Below the pieces are notes generated by a model. That model had not been told where the DNA came from. It saw only the letters and a program-made list of their open reading frames with translations, and did not search any database. A stretch of 64,000 nt of DNA from Neptunomonas japonica DSM 18939. Lineage in GTDB: Bacteria > Pseudomonadota > Gammaproteobacteria > Pseudomonadales > Balneatricaceae. Every line of letters begins with the position of its first letter. Position 1 is the stretch's first letter. Position numbers and translations under genes: made by a program. Below, in pieces: positions 9,221-18,955 of the stretch. The stretch covers positions 32,861-96,860 of the forward strand of contig NZ_KE383917.1 in the NCBI RefSeq assembly GCF_000422765.1, written 5' to 3'.

Positions 9221-10021
9221 TCAGTGAATGACTGGGCTATCGTCATCGCCTTCTGGCAAGATAATATGCCCCGCGCCATCTCGTGCCAACGCCCCTTTAC
9301 TTTCTGCTAGCTCTAACAACTGATCCAGTAGAATATGCGTCAAGTGTCCACTGATGATAATCCCCGCTGGAGGGTCACCCTCAAACAGCTCCTCATCCAC
9401 CATATCGTCCGGCCTTAGCCCTAACAACAGAGGGTTTTCAGCGACTAATGGCGCGATATCTTCAGGTGCAAAAATTGCATAGTTTCCTGATACTTGCAAC
9501 GCCAACTGGTAAGCATCATGCACTTCGCTTTCCAGCAGCTCCATAAATTCACTTTCTGCTGCCTGCAGCAACAAACTTAATCGGCTAGCGCCTTTTTTAG
9601 TCAAGTTTTTCGTTGCTGTATCTGATTGGCTATAATCAGCCAAAACCTTATATTCACGATGCGGATTAAGCTCCGCCTCTTCTACCAAAATATGCCCTTC
9701 AGCATCTACTTCTAACCATTTATTACTGACCGCTAATGCCAACAAACTCTCTAAAGCCGCCATCACAATATTACTACTGATGATCGCGCCAACAGCCGGA
9801 TTGTCTCTCTCTTTTGAGTCAGCGATCAAATCACTAGCACGGGTCGCCAGCAAGGTAGGGTCTTCTTCAACTATTTGCGCTAAAACGTCTGTTTCCAGAT
9901 AAAGCTTCTCATGACAGAGCTTTTCTGCCGTCAAAAATGGCTGAGTACGCTGGCTAGCATCCATCAGTTGCAGATATTCTTGTCGAATATTTTCAAGAAT
10001 ATCGCTCAGTATCTGGCTCAT
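9221..10021 (-). CDS. Unknown protein made of two related ~100-residue repeats
   Basis: This 266-residue acidic, soluble protein is not recognised. Residues about 15-114 and 158-257 align with one another: EYLQLMDASQ with EFMELLESEV, IVEEDPTLL with LVAENPLLL, NPAVGAIISSNI with DPPAGIIISGHL, and EGHILVEE with AGHIILPE. It is therefore an internal duplication of a helical domain joined by a linker that is also helical. No signal peptide, membrane segment or catalytic motif is visible. It stands alone, leftward, with about 110 bp to the next gene. Being free of frame damage and of ordinary codon use, it is likely a real gene. Confidence 0.8.
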   Translation of the reverse strand: MSQILSDILENIRQEYLQLMDASQRTQPFLTAEKLCHEKLYLETDVLAQIVEEDPTLLATRASDLIADSKERDNPAVGAIISSNIVMAALESLLALAVSNKWLEVDAEGHILVEEAELNPHREYKVLADYSQSDTATKNLTKKGASRLSLLLQAAESEFMELLESEVHDAYQLALQVSGNYAIFAPEDIAPLVAENPLLLGLRPDDMVDEELFEGDPPAGIIISGHLTHILLDQLLELAESKGALARDGAGHIILPEGDDDSPVIH

Positions 10022-10133
10022 GTGGTTTTCTCAGAATAATAAACGTCCATACTGTTATTGAAGCACAACAACGCCATGAAGTTTAGTGCGGCTTTCGCCA
10101 TGTTTAATTTAATAACGTATCGCTGCAGAAAAA

Positions 10134-10778
10134 TCAGTGGACGGTAATGCCAATCGGTGTAGCCGCATGCTTTAGCTGGTCGAAGCCTTCGCGTAATTCT
10201 GACAAAGGCCTAAGATGAAAGTCTACTGGGTCAGTAGGCAGCTCCAACCAATCCAATGACCATACACGAGTCATAAGCTCATATTCACCAATCAACGCGT
10301 CAAGAAAGATCATGACAGCCTCAACTCTTGGGTCGATATCCAGCATAAAAGAAACATCATGCATATAGATACTCAGGTGGAGCTTGTTCTCGATAGTGTG
10401 TAGTGAATACCAGTAATCTGAAAGCTCACAAACTTCATCAGCAACATTGATATAATTTGGAATAGGGTCGTAACGATGGTTGAACGCGGTAAAGCGAATA
10501 CCGCTAAGGTCAGGCGCAGCCCCTACAAGGCTTAAGACTGAATGGATAGACTCGGGGTAGCCATCACAACCAAAAATCATCTCTACTGGCCCATCATCTT
10601 CATCTCGTTCGAAATGAAATGTCAGGTTTTCATCAATTTTTTGCAATGTATCTCGATAGTCTGACAACAAACTATCCGCATCAAATTGATTATCTTGCCG
10701 ACTACTCAACAACTGATCAATTGTCAGCTCTAACTGCTGCCAGAAATCTTGAATTCTTTTAATGTCTTGCTGCATCAT
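10134..10778 (-). CDS. Unknown protein translationally coupled to dcd
   Basis: This is an acidic soluble protein of about 214 residues with no motif I can name. Segments FHFERDEDDGPVEMIFGC and LHLSIYMHDVSFMLDIDPR suggest a mixed alpha/beta fold. Its ATG at 10778 overlaps the dcd stop as TGATG, so translational coupling is likely; a TTG one codon earlier is also possible. It is the second gene of the dcd unit, which suggests a linked role or simply co-expression. Confidence 0.8.
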   Translation of the reverse strand: MMQQDIKRIQDFWQQLELTIDQLLSSRQDNQFDADSLLSDYRDTLQKIDENLTFHFERDEDDGPVEMIFGCDGYPESIHSVLSLVGAAPDLSGIRFTAFNHRYDPIPNYINVADEVCELSDYWYSLHTIENKLHLSIYMHDVSFMLDIDPRVEAVMIFLDALIGEYELMTRVWSLDWLELPTDPVDFHLRPLSELREGFDQLKHAATPIGITVH

Positions 10779-11344
10779 CAAGTACGTGGCACTACGACGC
10801 CAGTCTGGCCCTGATATTTGCCATTACGATCACGGTAAGATGTTTCACACACTTCATCAGCACCGAGAAATAGCATTTGAGCGACGCCTTCATGTGCATA
10901 AATTTTTGCAGGAAGCGGCGTCGTATTAGAAAATTCAAGTGTAACGTGACCTTCCCATTCAGGCTCCAATGGCGTTACGTTTACAATAATACCGCAACGA
11001 GCATAAGTACTCTTACCTAAACAAATAGTCAGTACATCACGAGGAATTTTAAAGTACTCAACAGTACGTGCTAACGCAAAAGAATTCGGCGGAATGATAC
11101 AAATATCAGAGTGCACATCAACAAAACTGCCCGCATCAAAGTCTTTGGGATCAACAATCGTAGAGTTGATATTAGTAAAGACTTTAAACTCGCTTGCACA
11201 ACGAACATCATATCCATAGCTTGAAGTACCATAGGAGACAATAGGCCCGTTTTCAGTCGTGCGAACCTGATTAGACTCAAACGGAGAGATCATCCCGTGA
11301 TCCTGCGCCATACGACGAATCCAGCTATCTGATTTAATGCCCAT
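10778..11344 (-). CDS. dcd: dCTP deaminase
   Basis: Dcd deaminates dCTP to dUTP, the main route to dTTP in enteric bacteria; dUTPase then makes dUMP. The 188-residue protein has the expected length and the catalytic signature [20 protein letters not shown] with the active-site glutamate in the EWEGH stretch, the nucleotide-binding [11 protein letters not shown] near residues 39-49, and [10 protein letters not shown]. It is a homotrimeric cytoplasmic enzyme. The downstream unknown gene overlaps its stop codon. An apbC terminator separates it from the gene upstream. Confidence 0.97.
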   Translation of the reverse strand: MGIKSDSWIRRMAQDHGMISPFESNQVRTTENGPIVSYGTSSYGYDVRCASEFKVFTNINSTIVDPKDFDAGSFVDVHSDICIIPPNSFALARTVEYFKIPRDVLTICLGKSTYARCGIIVNVTPLEPEWEGHVTLEFSNTTPLPAKIYAHEGVAQMLFLGADEVCETSYRDRNGKYQGQTGVVVPRT

Positions 11345-11391
11345 TACACCTTCCGCAAACTAAAAATTAAAAGCACGCAATTATAGTGTTT

Positions 11392-11434
11392 TTTATAAAA
11401 AAAAACCGCATTTATCTAATAGAAAATGCGGTTT
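11392..11434 (-). terminator. Terminator of apbC
   Basis: On the minus strand an 11-bp stem (AAACCGCATTT / AAATGCGGTTT) is followed by a long T run. It lies 26 bp after the apbC stop and before the dcd start. Confidence 0.85.
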
Positions 11435-11459
11435 AAGTGATCAGGCTGTTATCAGCAGG

Positions 11460-12299
11460 CTAATCTTCAACAATATTGATCTGCGGTATTTTAGAAGCAC
11501 CATCAGGCTGGCTCTGTACTTTTGCCATCAATTTTTTTGCAACATCGCGATATATAAGAGAAACCGCGCTTTCAGGCTCTGCTGCAACAGTAGGAGTACC
11601 CGAATCAGCCTGCTGGCAAATTTCCATAGTTAATGGCAACGAGCCGAGTAATTCAGTATCGTAGTCACGCGCAATCCGTTGCCCACCTCCTGCGCCAAAA
11701 ACATGCTCTTCATGCCCACATGCGCTACAGATATGAGTGCTCATGTTTTCAACAACACCTAACACGGGAATATTCACTTTATTGAACATTTCAATGCCTT
11801 TTTTAGCATCCAACAAAGCAATATCCTGAGGCGTAGTAACAACAACAGCCCCATCTACAGCAACTTTTTGTGAAAGAGTTAACTGAATATCACCCGTTCC
11901 TGGTGGCATGTCGATCAATAGATAATCAAGGTTTTCCCACTGTGTTTGAGTTATTAGCTGCTGCAAGGCACCACTGGCCATTGGGCCGCGCCACACCATC
12001 GGTGTATTCTCATCGATCAGCAAGCTAATCGACATCGCCTGCAATCCATGAATAGAGACCGGCTTCATGGCATTTTCGCCTACAGGCTGGGGTCGTGTGC
12101 CTGAAGGTATACCGAGCATCATCCCCTGGCTTGGACCATAAATATCCGCATCCAAAACACCAACATTTTGACCTTCTGCCATCAAGGCTAAAGCTAGATT
12201 TGCAGTCGTTGTTGACTTGCCTACGCCACCTTTTCCGGACGCTATAGCTATAACGTATTTAACCCCTGGCAAACCAGAAGCTTTTGCGGGTGCTTGCAT
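11460..12299 (-). CDS. apbC: Mrp/ApbC-type iron-sulfur cluster carrier ATPase
   Basis: This P-loop ATPase carries [4Fe-4S] clusters to apoproteins. The deviant Walker A KGGVGKS is at residues 23-29 and the cluster-binding CxxC is in HICSACGHEE near residue 185. The DUF59-like N-terminal domain found in many Mrp proteins is absent, leaving a 279-residue core. ATG at 12299 is preferred over the GTG at 12311 because GGAG lies 6 nt before the ATG and falls inside the longer reading. It is a monocistronic leftward unit. In many gammaproteobacteria this gene lies close to metG; here they are separated by three genes. Confidence 0.94.
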   Translation of the reverse strand: MQAPAKASGLPGVKYVIAIASGKGGVGKSTTTANLALALMAEGQNVGVLDADIYGPSQGMMLGIPSGTRPQPVGENAMKPVSIHGLQAMSISLLIDENTPMVWRGPMASGALQQLITQTQWENLDYLLIDMPPGTGDIQLTLSQKVAVDGAVVVTTPQDIALLDAKKGIEMFNKVNIPVLGVVENMSTHICSACGHEEHVFGAGGGQRIARDYDTELLGSLPLTMEICQQADSGTPTVAAEPESAVSLIYRDVAKKLMAKVQSQPDGASKIPQINIVED

Positions 12300-12494
12300 T
12301 ATATTCTCCACTTGAAGGCGACATCGCCGCCAATAACCCAGTATTATAGTTGGTTATTATGCATAGATTTTGATTGAATGCCAATGACCAACCTGCATTC
12401 ATACTAGAACCAGGCAATGACTAATTTTGGCATGAAAGGGGTTATTCCGCACACTCCGAATACAAAGCTATTTAGCAACTAATTTGGAGCACGA

Positions 12495-13757
12495 CTAAGC
12501 AGCATTACGTTTCATCGATATTGTATGAAAAGCACCAATCATAGCAAGCACGCCAATAGCATATAACAACCACGTTTCATCCAGCTTTAATAATGAAAAC
12601 ATGACGGTCAGCACTAAACCACACAGCATGGAAATATTTTGAATAAAGTTACTTCCCGCTAGTACCTTGCCCATATTATCAACGGGTGCATGAAATTGGA
12701 TCAAAGCATTTAAAGGGATCGTCATTAAAGCGCCGCTAATGCCTATCAACAAAAAAGCAACGCTAGCCCATTGTAATGAACTCACCAAAGGTAAACTAAA
12801 CACCCCAAGCATCACGCCGATAGCACCTAAAGGAATCAGCCCTTGGTTAATACTCTGTTTTGACCAGCGCCCCACTAAGAATGAGCCAAACATTATACCG
12901 ACACCCGCTAACGCCATAGTTCCTTGAATCACAAAAGTATTCTGTTCTGCTAGCGTCTCTTCTGCAAAAGAGGGAAATACAGCAAGCATCACTTGGCTGA
13001 TTGTCCAAAAAATCGACAGACCAAGAACACATTTAAAAATCAACTTGCGCTCAATAATGGCATTCATGTTGCTCTTCAATAAAGCAGCACGCCGATAAGC
13101 TGACCAATCAAACGCTAGCGAAGACTTCGCGTAAGATGTAACCGGTAAGCGTTGCGCTAATCCAGCCTCCATTACTGTTGCCAACACTAAAGCCCAGCCT
13201 AATGGTGCTATATGCTGAAGAATAACGGCAGGATCTTCTCCAGTTACATATAAGTCAGTCAATAGTATTTCAAAAAGTAATGAAAAAACCACAATGCCTG
13301 ACAATATAGCCACCATGGTTGCTGATTGTATCCATGCATTACCTTTGGAAAGATTATCCGTGCCGACTAATTCACGAATAAATCCATATTTTGCAGGAGA
13401 ATATAGTGCGCTCTGCAAGGCCAAAAATAGCGTCATAGTAAAGGCTAACTCAAACCACCCCTGATAATAACTTAACGTAATAATGAGCGTGAAGATCACC
13501 GCTAACCGCGCAGACCAACGCATCACTATCGGTTTTGAGAATCGATCACTAATGAACCCTGCTGGCGAGAGTAGTAGAATAAATGGCAATAGAATCAGGC
13601 TATTAACAATAGCCGTTAAGATAATCTGCTCAGGCCCTTCATAAGACTTAAACAAGGTATTCTGAACAATAATCTTATGGCCAAGATCAACAAAAGCATT
13701 GATAAATGCGACACCTATAAACGCTAAAAAACCCTTAACCCTTAAAAGTGCTAGCAC
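12495..13757 (-). CDS. MFS transporter resembling lysophospholipid transporter LplT
   Basis: This 420-residue protein has about twelve hydrophobic helices. The N-terminal AFINAFVDLGHKIIVQNTLF and the SPAKYGFIRELV motif resemble LplT and the MFS half of Aas-like acyltransferase fusions, which flip lysophospholipids inward for re-acylation. That substrate is inference from family. The start is GTG at 13757 with AGGGG upstream. No acyltransferase gene is adjacent; the nearest is olsF at 27 kb. It is read leftward, probably on its own. Confidence 0.8.
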   Translation of the reverse strand: MLALLRVKGFLAFIGVAFINAFVDLGHKIIVQNTLFKSYEGPEQIILTAIVNSLILLPFILLLSPAGFISDRFSKPIVMRWSARLAVIFTLIITLSYYQGWFELAFTMTLFLALQSALYSPAKYGFIRELVGTDNLSKGNAWIQSATMVAILSGIVVFSLLFEILLTDLYVTGEDPAVILQHIAPLGWALVLATVMEAGLAQRLPVTSYAKSSLAFDWSAYRRAALLKSNMNAIIERKLIFKCVLGLSIFWTISQVMLAVFPSFAEETLAEQNTFVIQGTMALAGVGIMFGSFLVGRWSKQSINQGLIPLGAIGVMLGVFSLPLVSSLQWASVAFLLIGISGALMTIPLNALIQFHAPVDNMGKVLAGSNFIQNISMLCGLVLTVMFSLLKLDETWLLYAIGVLAMIGAFHTISMKRNAA

Positions 13758-13871
13758 ACATGCCCCTACTTAAAAGACCACTAATTTAAGAAGCCATTTA
13801 TAAATGGTGAGGCACTTAGCAACACAGCCAAGTGCCCAAACTTAACGCTCAACATAAGCGTCGCATCAATT

Positions 13872-14960
13872 CTATTTTCGCGTCAAGTAAACACCACACT
13901 CAAGATGGTGGGTATAAGGGAATTGATCAAACACAGCGAAACGCTCAATCTTATGGGTATTAGTTATCGACATTAGATTGTCATGCAATGTATCTGGATT
14001 ACAGCTGATATAAACAATATTTTCGTATTCAGTAATCTGCGCGACAGTTTCATCGTCGAGCCCTGAACGCGGTGGATCTACTAAGACTGTTGAAAACTCA
14101 CACGTTTCTAATTCAAGCCCCTGTACTTTACGTGTTTCTTTCTTCCCTTGAAGCACTAACGTTAAGTCTTCTGAGGGCATTCTCAGTACGTCCAGATTAG
14201 TTATCCCATTAACCTCAATGTTGTACTCAGCAGCCCGAACCGAGGTCTTAGAGATTTCAGTTGCGACCACTCGTCGAAAATTTTGCGCTAGAGGCAAAGT
14301 AAAATTGCCACTACCACAATAAAATTCAACTAAATCACCACCGGCATCTTTAGTTACATCCAAAGCCCAGCGAATCATGTCTTTACATACTTCCCCATTA
14401 GGCTGTGTGAAGCTATTCTCTACCTGTTTAAACTCGTAAGTTCTACCATTAATATCAAGGTTTTCAATAACAAAGTCCCGCTCAACAATCAGTTTCTTCT
14501 TACGTGAACGGCCAACGATATCAATATTAAACTGCTTACGAAGCCCTTGTACTTCCTCAGCCCAACTATTATCAATTGGACGATGATATAGCAAGCTAAC
14601 TAACAGCTCGCCAGACAAGGTGCTAAGAAAATCAACTTGGAATAACTTAAAGCGCAACGAAGAATTTGCTCGAATTACATCTAGTAAATCAAACATCACT
14701 TCGTGAATACGAGGAGCCACCATGGCACACTCATCAACACGAATAGGGTTACGATTATCACCCGGCTCAAACATCACATAGTAGAGATCATCTCCTTCAT
14801 GCCACACCCGAAACTCTGCACGTAATCGATAATGGGTTTTAGGTGATGCGAAGGTTTCTATATCGGGAAGCTCAAAGGCAGTAAAATTATCACGCACTCC
14901 TGCAACCTTTTCAGCCAATAATTCATCATAGCGTTCGGGCTGGATGTCAGATAGTGCCAT
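13872..14960 (-). CDS. trmA: tRNA (uracil-54-C5)-methyltransferase
   Basis: TrmA makes ribothymidine at position 54 of the T-loop of tRNAs using SAM. The 362-residue length matches the family. Visible motifs are the SAM-binding FYCGSGNFTLPLAQNF (about residue 219-234), DPPRSGLDD (about 294-302) and the catalytic cysteine in YISCNPDTL (about 322-330). N-terminal QPERYDELLAEKV is also typical. It is a single leftward gene. Confidence 0.97.
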   Translation of the reverse strand: MALSDIQPERYDELLAEKVAGVRDNFTAFELPDIETFASPKTHYRLRAEFRVWHEGDDLYYVMFEPGDNRNPIRVDECAMVAPRIHEVMFDLLDVIRANSSLRFKLFQVDFLSTLSGELLVSLLYHRPIDNSWAEEVQGLRKQFNIDIVGRSRKKKLIVERDFVIENLDINGRTYEFKQVENSFTQPNGEVCKDMIRWALDVTKDAGGDLVEFYCGSGNFTLPLAQNFRRVVATEISKTSVRAAEYNIEVNGITNLDVLRMPSEDLTLVLQGKKETRKVQGLELETCEFSTVLVDPPRSGLDDETVAQITEYENIVYISCNPDTLHDNLMSITNTHKIERFAVFDQFPYTHHLECGVYLTRK

Positions 14961-15044
14961 TGAATACCTCTAAACTTTTAAAAATAGGAAGGGGGGGTAA
15001 ATAAGAAGGCCGCATTTTATCAGTCATCACATCGAGGTCAATCG

Positions 15045-15069
15045 AAAAAAAAGAGGCTCAAAGCCTCTT
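15045..15069 (-). terminator. Terminator after the HDOD gene
   Basis: On the minus strand an 8-bp stem AAGAGGCT / AGCCTCTT with a 3-nt loop is followed by a T run, 26 bp after the stop at 15095. Confidence 0.85.
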
Positions 15070-15094
15070 TATTTATAACCATAAGAAATCAAAG

Positions 15095-16336
15095 CTAATC
15101 AGCTACTTTTACTGCATACTCGTTGGCCATCATTTCCCACTGATTCAAATGATTTTTCAAACCTAACCGCTCAACATACTTTAGCGCTAGCTGGCTAGAG
15201 ACAGAACAACCAATCCCATTACCAACGGAAGGTAGCAAGGCATCAGCAATATGCACTGCCGTGAGTGGCTGAAAGTCATTGGACGGGCTACTTCCCGGAA
15301 AGTGATGAAACAGTACTGCTTCTATTACCTTAGGCGGCAAATTCCATAAACCCAACATATACGCCCCTGCTTCTGCATGAGATACGCCGATGTTCATTTT
15401 CTCTACCACATACAGTGGCTGAGATAACTCAGTCGCTTTACTCATTACAATTCGATATTTTTCAGGATCATGCGAGGCTAGAACAATCATACCAAAATCG
15501 TGTAACAAGCCAGCCAGGAAGGCTTGCCCTTGTAAATGTCTATCAGCTTTTACTGACCGGCAAATATCTTGAGCGAACCGTGCGACTAGCATTGAGCGGC
15601 TATGTATTTCTGAAAAAGAAAAACTAGTCCATGCGGAGCTTTGTGGAAACGCCTCAAAAAGATGAGATGCTAAGGTCAAATCACGAATAAGTCGAACACC
15701 TAAAATAGTCACAGCTTCATTCAAACGATAGATTTGCCTTTCCAAACCAAAAAAAGCCGAGTTCACCAGCTGCAACACTTTGGCCGACATAACAGGATCA
15801 CGCTCTACAATTTGAGCTATCTCACGAGCACTGGACTGGCCAGACATAAGCGCCCTATTTAAGGCTTCATATATATCAGGCAAAGACGGCAGACGTTCAA
15901 TACGGCCTATAAAGTCCCTAATCTCTGGCTTGTGAATCAGGCCAGCAACTTTTAAGGCCTGCTCTACCGACAAAGAAAGTTGAACGTCGGTACAATTTTC
16001 AGGTAATGAAGAGTGTGCAACTTCCGAAACACGAGCAGCAATAGTCGGAGATAAATTTCCCGATACTACTATTCGTATCGAATTTGGGCTTTTTTGTATA
16101 ACCAACATTAACGCCGCCAGCATCTGCTCTGGATTATCAGACACCCCAACAATGATAATATCAAAATGCTGCTGCTGAATACGTTCAAGCATTTTCTCAG
16201 CGGAATCTACACGACACACTGACCAATTGTTAAGATCAGCTACGGTATTGATATCCTCATCCTTGAGCGAAGCTGAGCGACAGACCAAGATATTTTTGTC
16301 ATGCAGCGTGAGCTTCACTTTTGCATCCATATGCAT
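15095..16336 (-). CDS. HDOD-domain protein with a degenerate receiver-like N-terminus
   Basis: This 413-residue cytoplasmic signalling protein has two parts. Residues about 12-130 look like a response-regulator receiver fold, but the phospho-acceptor aspartate expected after the third strand is missing (FDIIIVGVSDN, glycine where Asp is normal). Residues about 145-345 form an HDOD domain with IERLPSLPDIYEALNRAL, LQLVNSAFFGL and GLLHDFGM, which keeps an HD pair. HDOD proteins generally act as signalling scaffolds rather than proven phosphodiesterases. It is divergent from metG and likely monocistronic. The start is ATG at 16336, or the second ATG two codons on. Confidence 0.88.
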   Translation of the reverse strand: MHMDAKVKLTLHDKNILVCRSASLKDEDINTVADLNNWSVCRVDSAEKMLERIQQQHFDIIIVGVSDNPEQMLAALMLVIQKSPNSIRIVVSGNLSPTIAARVSEVAHSSLPENCTDVQLSLSVEQALKVAGLIHKPEIRDFIGRIERLPSLPDIYEALNRALMSGQSSAREIAQIVERDPVMSAKVLQLVNSAFFGLERQIYRLNEAVTILGVRLIRDLTLASHLFEAFPQSSAWTSFSFSEIHSRSMLVARFAQDICRSVKADRHLQGQAFLAGLLHDFGMIVLASHDPEKYRIVMSKATELSQPLYVVEKMNIGVSHAEAGAYMLGLWNLPPKVIEAVLFHHFPGSSPSNDFQPLTAVHIADALLPSVGNGIGCSVSSQLALKYVERLGLKNHLNQWEMMANEYAVKVAD

Positions 16337-16470
16337 AACCCCTTAACTCAATATTAACCACTTATTGGTATAAGGTTTAGTCAAGCATAAGGAAACTGTC
16401 CACTAATTTTATGCAAATTAGGTTCATTAACCTCACTTAACACCGTAAACTATCCTTTTTATATTCACTC

Positions 16471-16482
16471 ACGTAGCTACGT
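16471..16482. repeat. 12-bp perfect palindrome before metG
   Basis: ACGTAGCTACGT lies 10 bp before the metG start codon, where a Shine-Dalgarno would normally sit; no good SD is present. It could be an operator or a small leader hairpin. Confidence 0.5.
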
Positions 16483-16492
16483 CTTTAAAATC

Positions 16493-18529
16493 ATGCCAGA
16501 TACTCAGCGAAAAATACTCGTTACAAGCGCCCTGCCGTATGCCAACGGCCCTATTCATCTCGGCCATTTGGTTGAATATATTCAGACCGATATCTGGGTG
16601 CGATTCCAAAAACAACGCGGCCATAATTGCACGTACGTTTGTGCTGATGATGCGCACGGCACACCCATTATGCTTAAAGCCGACCAGCTAGGCATTACCC
16701 CTGAAGAGCTGATCCAGAAAGTCAGCCAAGACCACCAGAAAGATTTTTCGGGTTTTATGGTGGGATTCGATAATTACTATTCGACTCACTCAGAAGAAAA
16801 TAAGCATTTTGCATCGCTGATTTACACGCGACTACGCGATAAAGGTCATATTTCTAAAAAGACCATCACACAAGCTTACGATCCTGAAAAAGAGATGTTT
16901 CTACCCGATCGCTTTGTAAAAGGCGACTGCCCTAAATGTGGCGCTCTTGACCAATATGGCGACTCATGTGAAAAATGTGGTGCTACATACAGCCCGGTAG
17001 ATCTAAAAAATGCTTATTCTGCTGTTTCTGGTGCTAAGCCAATAGAAAGAGAGTCTGAGCACTATTTCTTTAAACTCGGAGATTTTGAAGAGTTTCTACG
17101 CAACTGGGTTGATAAGCATGTTCAATCGCAGATGGTTCATAAACTAAATGAATGGTTTGAGTCTGGTTTACAGAACTGGGACATTTCCCGTGACGCTCCT
17201 TATTGGGGCTTTGAAATCCCAGATGCTCCGGGTAAGTATTTCTACGTTTGGTTAGACGCTCCTATTGGCTACATGGCTAGCTTTAAGAACTGGTGCGATA
17301 AAACGGGTGTAGAGTTTGATGAATACTGGGATGAAGCGTCAAACACCGAGCTATATCACTTTATTGGTAAAGATATCGCTTACTTCCATACATTATTCTG
17401 GCCAGCAATGCTTGAAGGCGCAGGCTTTAAAAAGCCAGATGGTGTGTTCTGCCACGGCTTCTTGACCGTAGATGGCCAAAAGATGTCGAAGTCACGTGGC
17501 ACGTTCATCATGGCGGAAACATATCTTAATCACCTTCGCCCAGAATACCTGCGTTACTATTTTGCCGCTAAACTGGGCTCAGGCATTGACGATATTGACC
17601 TAAACCTTGAAGACTTTCGCATGCGCGTTAATGCAGACTTAGTTAATAAGGTGGTCAATATAGCATCTCGTTGTGCCGGTTTTATTCACAAGAAATTTGA
17701 TGGGAAACTTTCAGCAGAGCTTTCATCTCCTGAGCTATACCAAGAAGCAGTCACTGCTGGTGACTCCATAGCCGATGCTTATGAGAAACGTGAATTTGGA
17801 CGAGCCATGCGTGAAATCATGGCGATTGCTGATAAAGCCAACCAATACATTGATACAGCTGAACCCTGGGTACTCGCAAAGCAGGAAGACAAACAACAAG
17901 AAGTTCAAGACTGCTGCTCCATGGGTATTAACCTCTTCCGCGTTATCTGCACCTACTTAGCCCCTGTACTTCCTCAGGTTTCTGAAGATGTAAAAGCGTT
18001 CCTAAACCTGGACTCGCTTGCATGGGATACAGTCAAACAGCCGCTAACCAGCCATACTGTTAATAAATTCAAACCGCTGATGCAGCGTGTGGATGAAGAT
18101 AAAATAGCAGCACTGATTGAAGATAGCCGTCAAACAATGGAAGCAACCCCTGCCGTACAAGCTCCAGCAGAATCATCACCGCTAAGTGATGACCCTATCA
18201 GCGATACTATTTCTTTTGATGACTTTGCAAAAGTTGATCTTCGAGTAGCACTGATAGCTAAAGCTGAGCATGTCGATGGTGCAAAGAAGCTACTACGCTT
18301 GACACTGGATCTAGGTGGAGAGACACGTAACGTCTTTGCTGGCATAAAATCAGCCTATGCACCTGAAGACCTGCAAGGGAAGCTAACCGTTATGGTTGCT
18401 AACCTAGCGCCTCGTAAAATGAAGTTTGGCATGTCTGAGGGTATGGTATTAGCAGCAGGTCCAGGCGGTGAAGAGCTGTGGATTTTAGAGCCTCATCAAG
18501 GAGCTCAACCGGGTATGCGTATTAAATAG
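16493..18529 (+). CDS. metG: Methionyl-tRNA synthetase (type 1, with C-terminal tRNA-binding domain)
   Basis: MetG charges initiator and elongator tRNA-Met. The 678-residue protein has the HIGH-type HLGH at residues 22-25, a four-cysteine zinc knuckle (CPKCG...CEKCG, about residues 143-163), KMSKS at 330-334, and a C-terminal EMAP/Trbp111-like domain from about 575 to the end ([20 protein letters not shown]) that promotes dimerisation and tRNA binding. The ATG at 16493 gives the standard N-terminus. It is monocistronic with its own terminator. Confidence 0.98.
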   Translation: MPDTQRKILVTSALPYANGPIHLGHLVEYIQTDIWVRFQKQRGHNCTYVCADDAHGTPIMLKADQLGITPEELIQKVSQDHQKDFSGFMVGFDNYYSTHSEENKHFASLIYTRLRDKGHISKKTITQAYDPEKEMFLPDRFVKGDCPKCGALDQYGDSCEKCGATYSPVDLKNAYSAVSGAKPIERESEHYFFKLGDFEEFLRNWVDKHVQSQMVHKLNEWFESGLQNWDISRDAPYWGFEIPDAPGKYFYVWLDAPIGYMASFKNWCDKTGVEFDEYWDEASNTELYHFIGKDIAYFHTLFWPAMLEGAGFKKPDGVFCHGFLTVDGQKMSKSRGTFIMAETYLNHLRPEYLRYYFAAKLGSGIDDIDLNLEDFRMRVNADLVNKVVNIASRCAGFIHKKFDGKLSAELSSPELYQEAVTAGDSIADAYEKREFGRAMREIMAIADKANQYIDTAEPWVLAKQEDKQQEVQDCCSMGINLFRVICTYLAPVLPQVSEDVKAFLNLDSLAWDTVKQPLTSHTVNKFKPLMQRVDEDKIAALIEDSRQTMEATPAVQAPAESSPLSDDPISDTISFDDFAKVDLRVALIAKAEHVDGAKKLLRLTLDLGGETRNVFAGIKSAYAPEDLQGKLTVMVANLAPRKMKFGMSEGMVLAAGPGGEELWILEPHQGAQPGMRIK

Positions 18530-18546
18530 CTATCTAATACTCCAAT

Positions 18547-18572
18547 AAAAAGGCCCGTACGGGCCTTTTTTT
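18547..18572 (+). terminator. Terminator of metG
   Basis: A perfect hairpin with stem AAAAAGGCCC / GGGCCTTTTT around GTAC is followed by further T residues, 18 bp after the metG stop. Confidence 0.95.
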
Positions 18573-18852
18573 CGCCTAAAGACTTAATTACTACAGACTT
18601 TTTAAACGACTTAATTATGCGCTAAACCAGTGCAGCGCACCTAGTTTACTCACCTGACAAAGCCCCTATAAACAAATTCAAACACGCCCTTACAAAAAAT
18701 AAGTAATAACCCCTACGTAGTATAAGCGTTGTATTAGCTGTTCATTTTTGGAAATATAATTCACTAGATAAAGCAAAAACCCTTAGGCGGGGAATTTATC
18801 AAATATCAACTACACTGAAATTGACAACTATAAAACCAACAATAATAAAAAT

Positions 18853-18868
18853 AGGTACGACTTTTGCA
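18853..18868 (+). promoter_or_regulatory. Candidate sigma-54 promoter of aapJQMP
   Basis: AGGTACGACTTTTGCA matches the -24/-12 consensus TGGCAC-N5-TTGCW at 10 of 12 scored positions, with GG at 18854-18855 and GC at 18866-18867 in exact 12-bp register. Predicted start is near 18879. The remaining 280 bp between the metG terminator and this site is AT-rich; no clear NtrC site was recognised there. Sigma-54 control of polar amino-acid uptake would fit nitrogen regulation. Confidence 0.55.
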
Positions 18869-18882
18869 TTATTCTCCAACGG

Positions 18883-18904
18883 GTGCTGCATCTAAATGCA
18901 GCAC
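18883..18904. repeat. Perfect 9-bp inverted repeat in the aapJ leader
   Basis: GTGCTGCAT and ATGCAGCAC flank a CTAA loop. There is no T run, so it is not an ordinary terminator. From the predicted sigma-54 start it would occupy about +5 to +26 of the mRNA, so it could be a 5' stabilising hairpin or a protein-binding operator. Confidence 0.75.
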
Positions 18905-18955
18905 ACAACAGACCACTATAAAAATAATTTCCCTGATCCTAGGAGGATTACTCTA

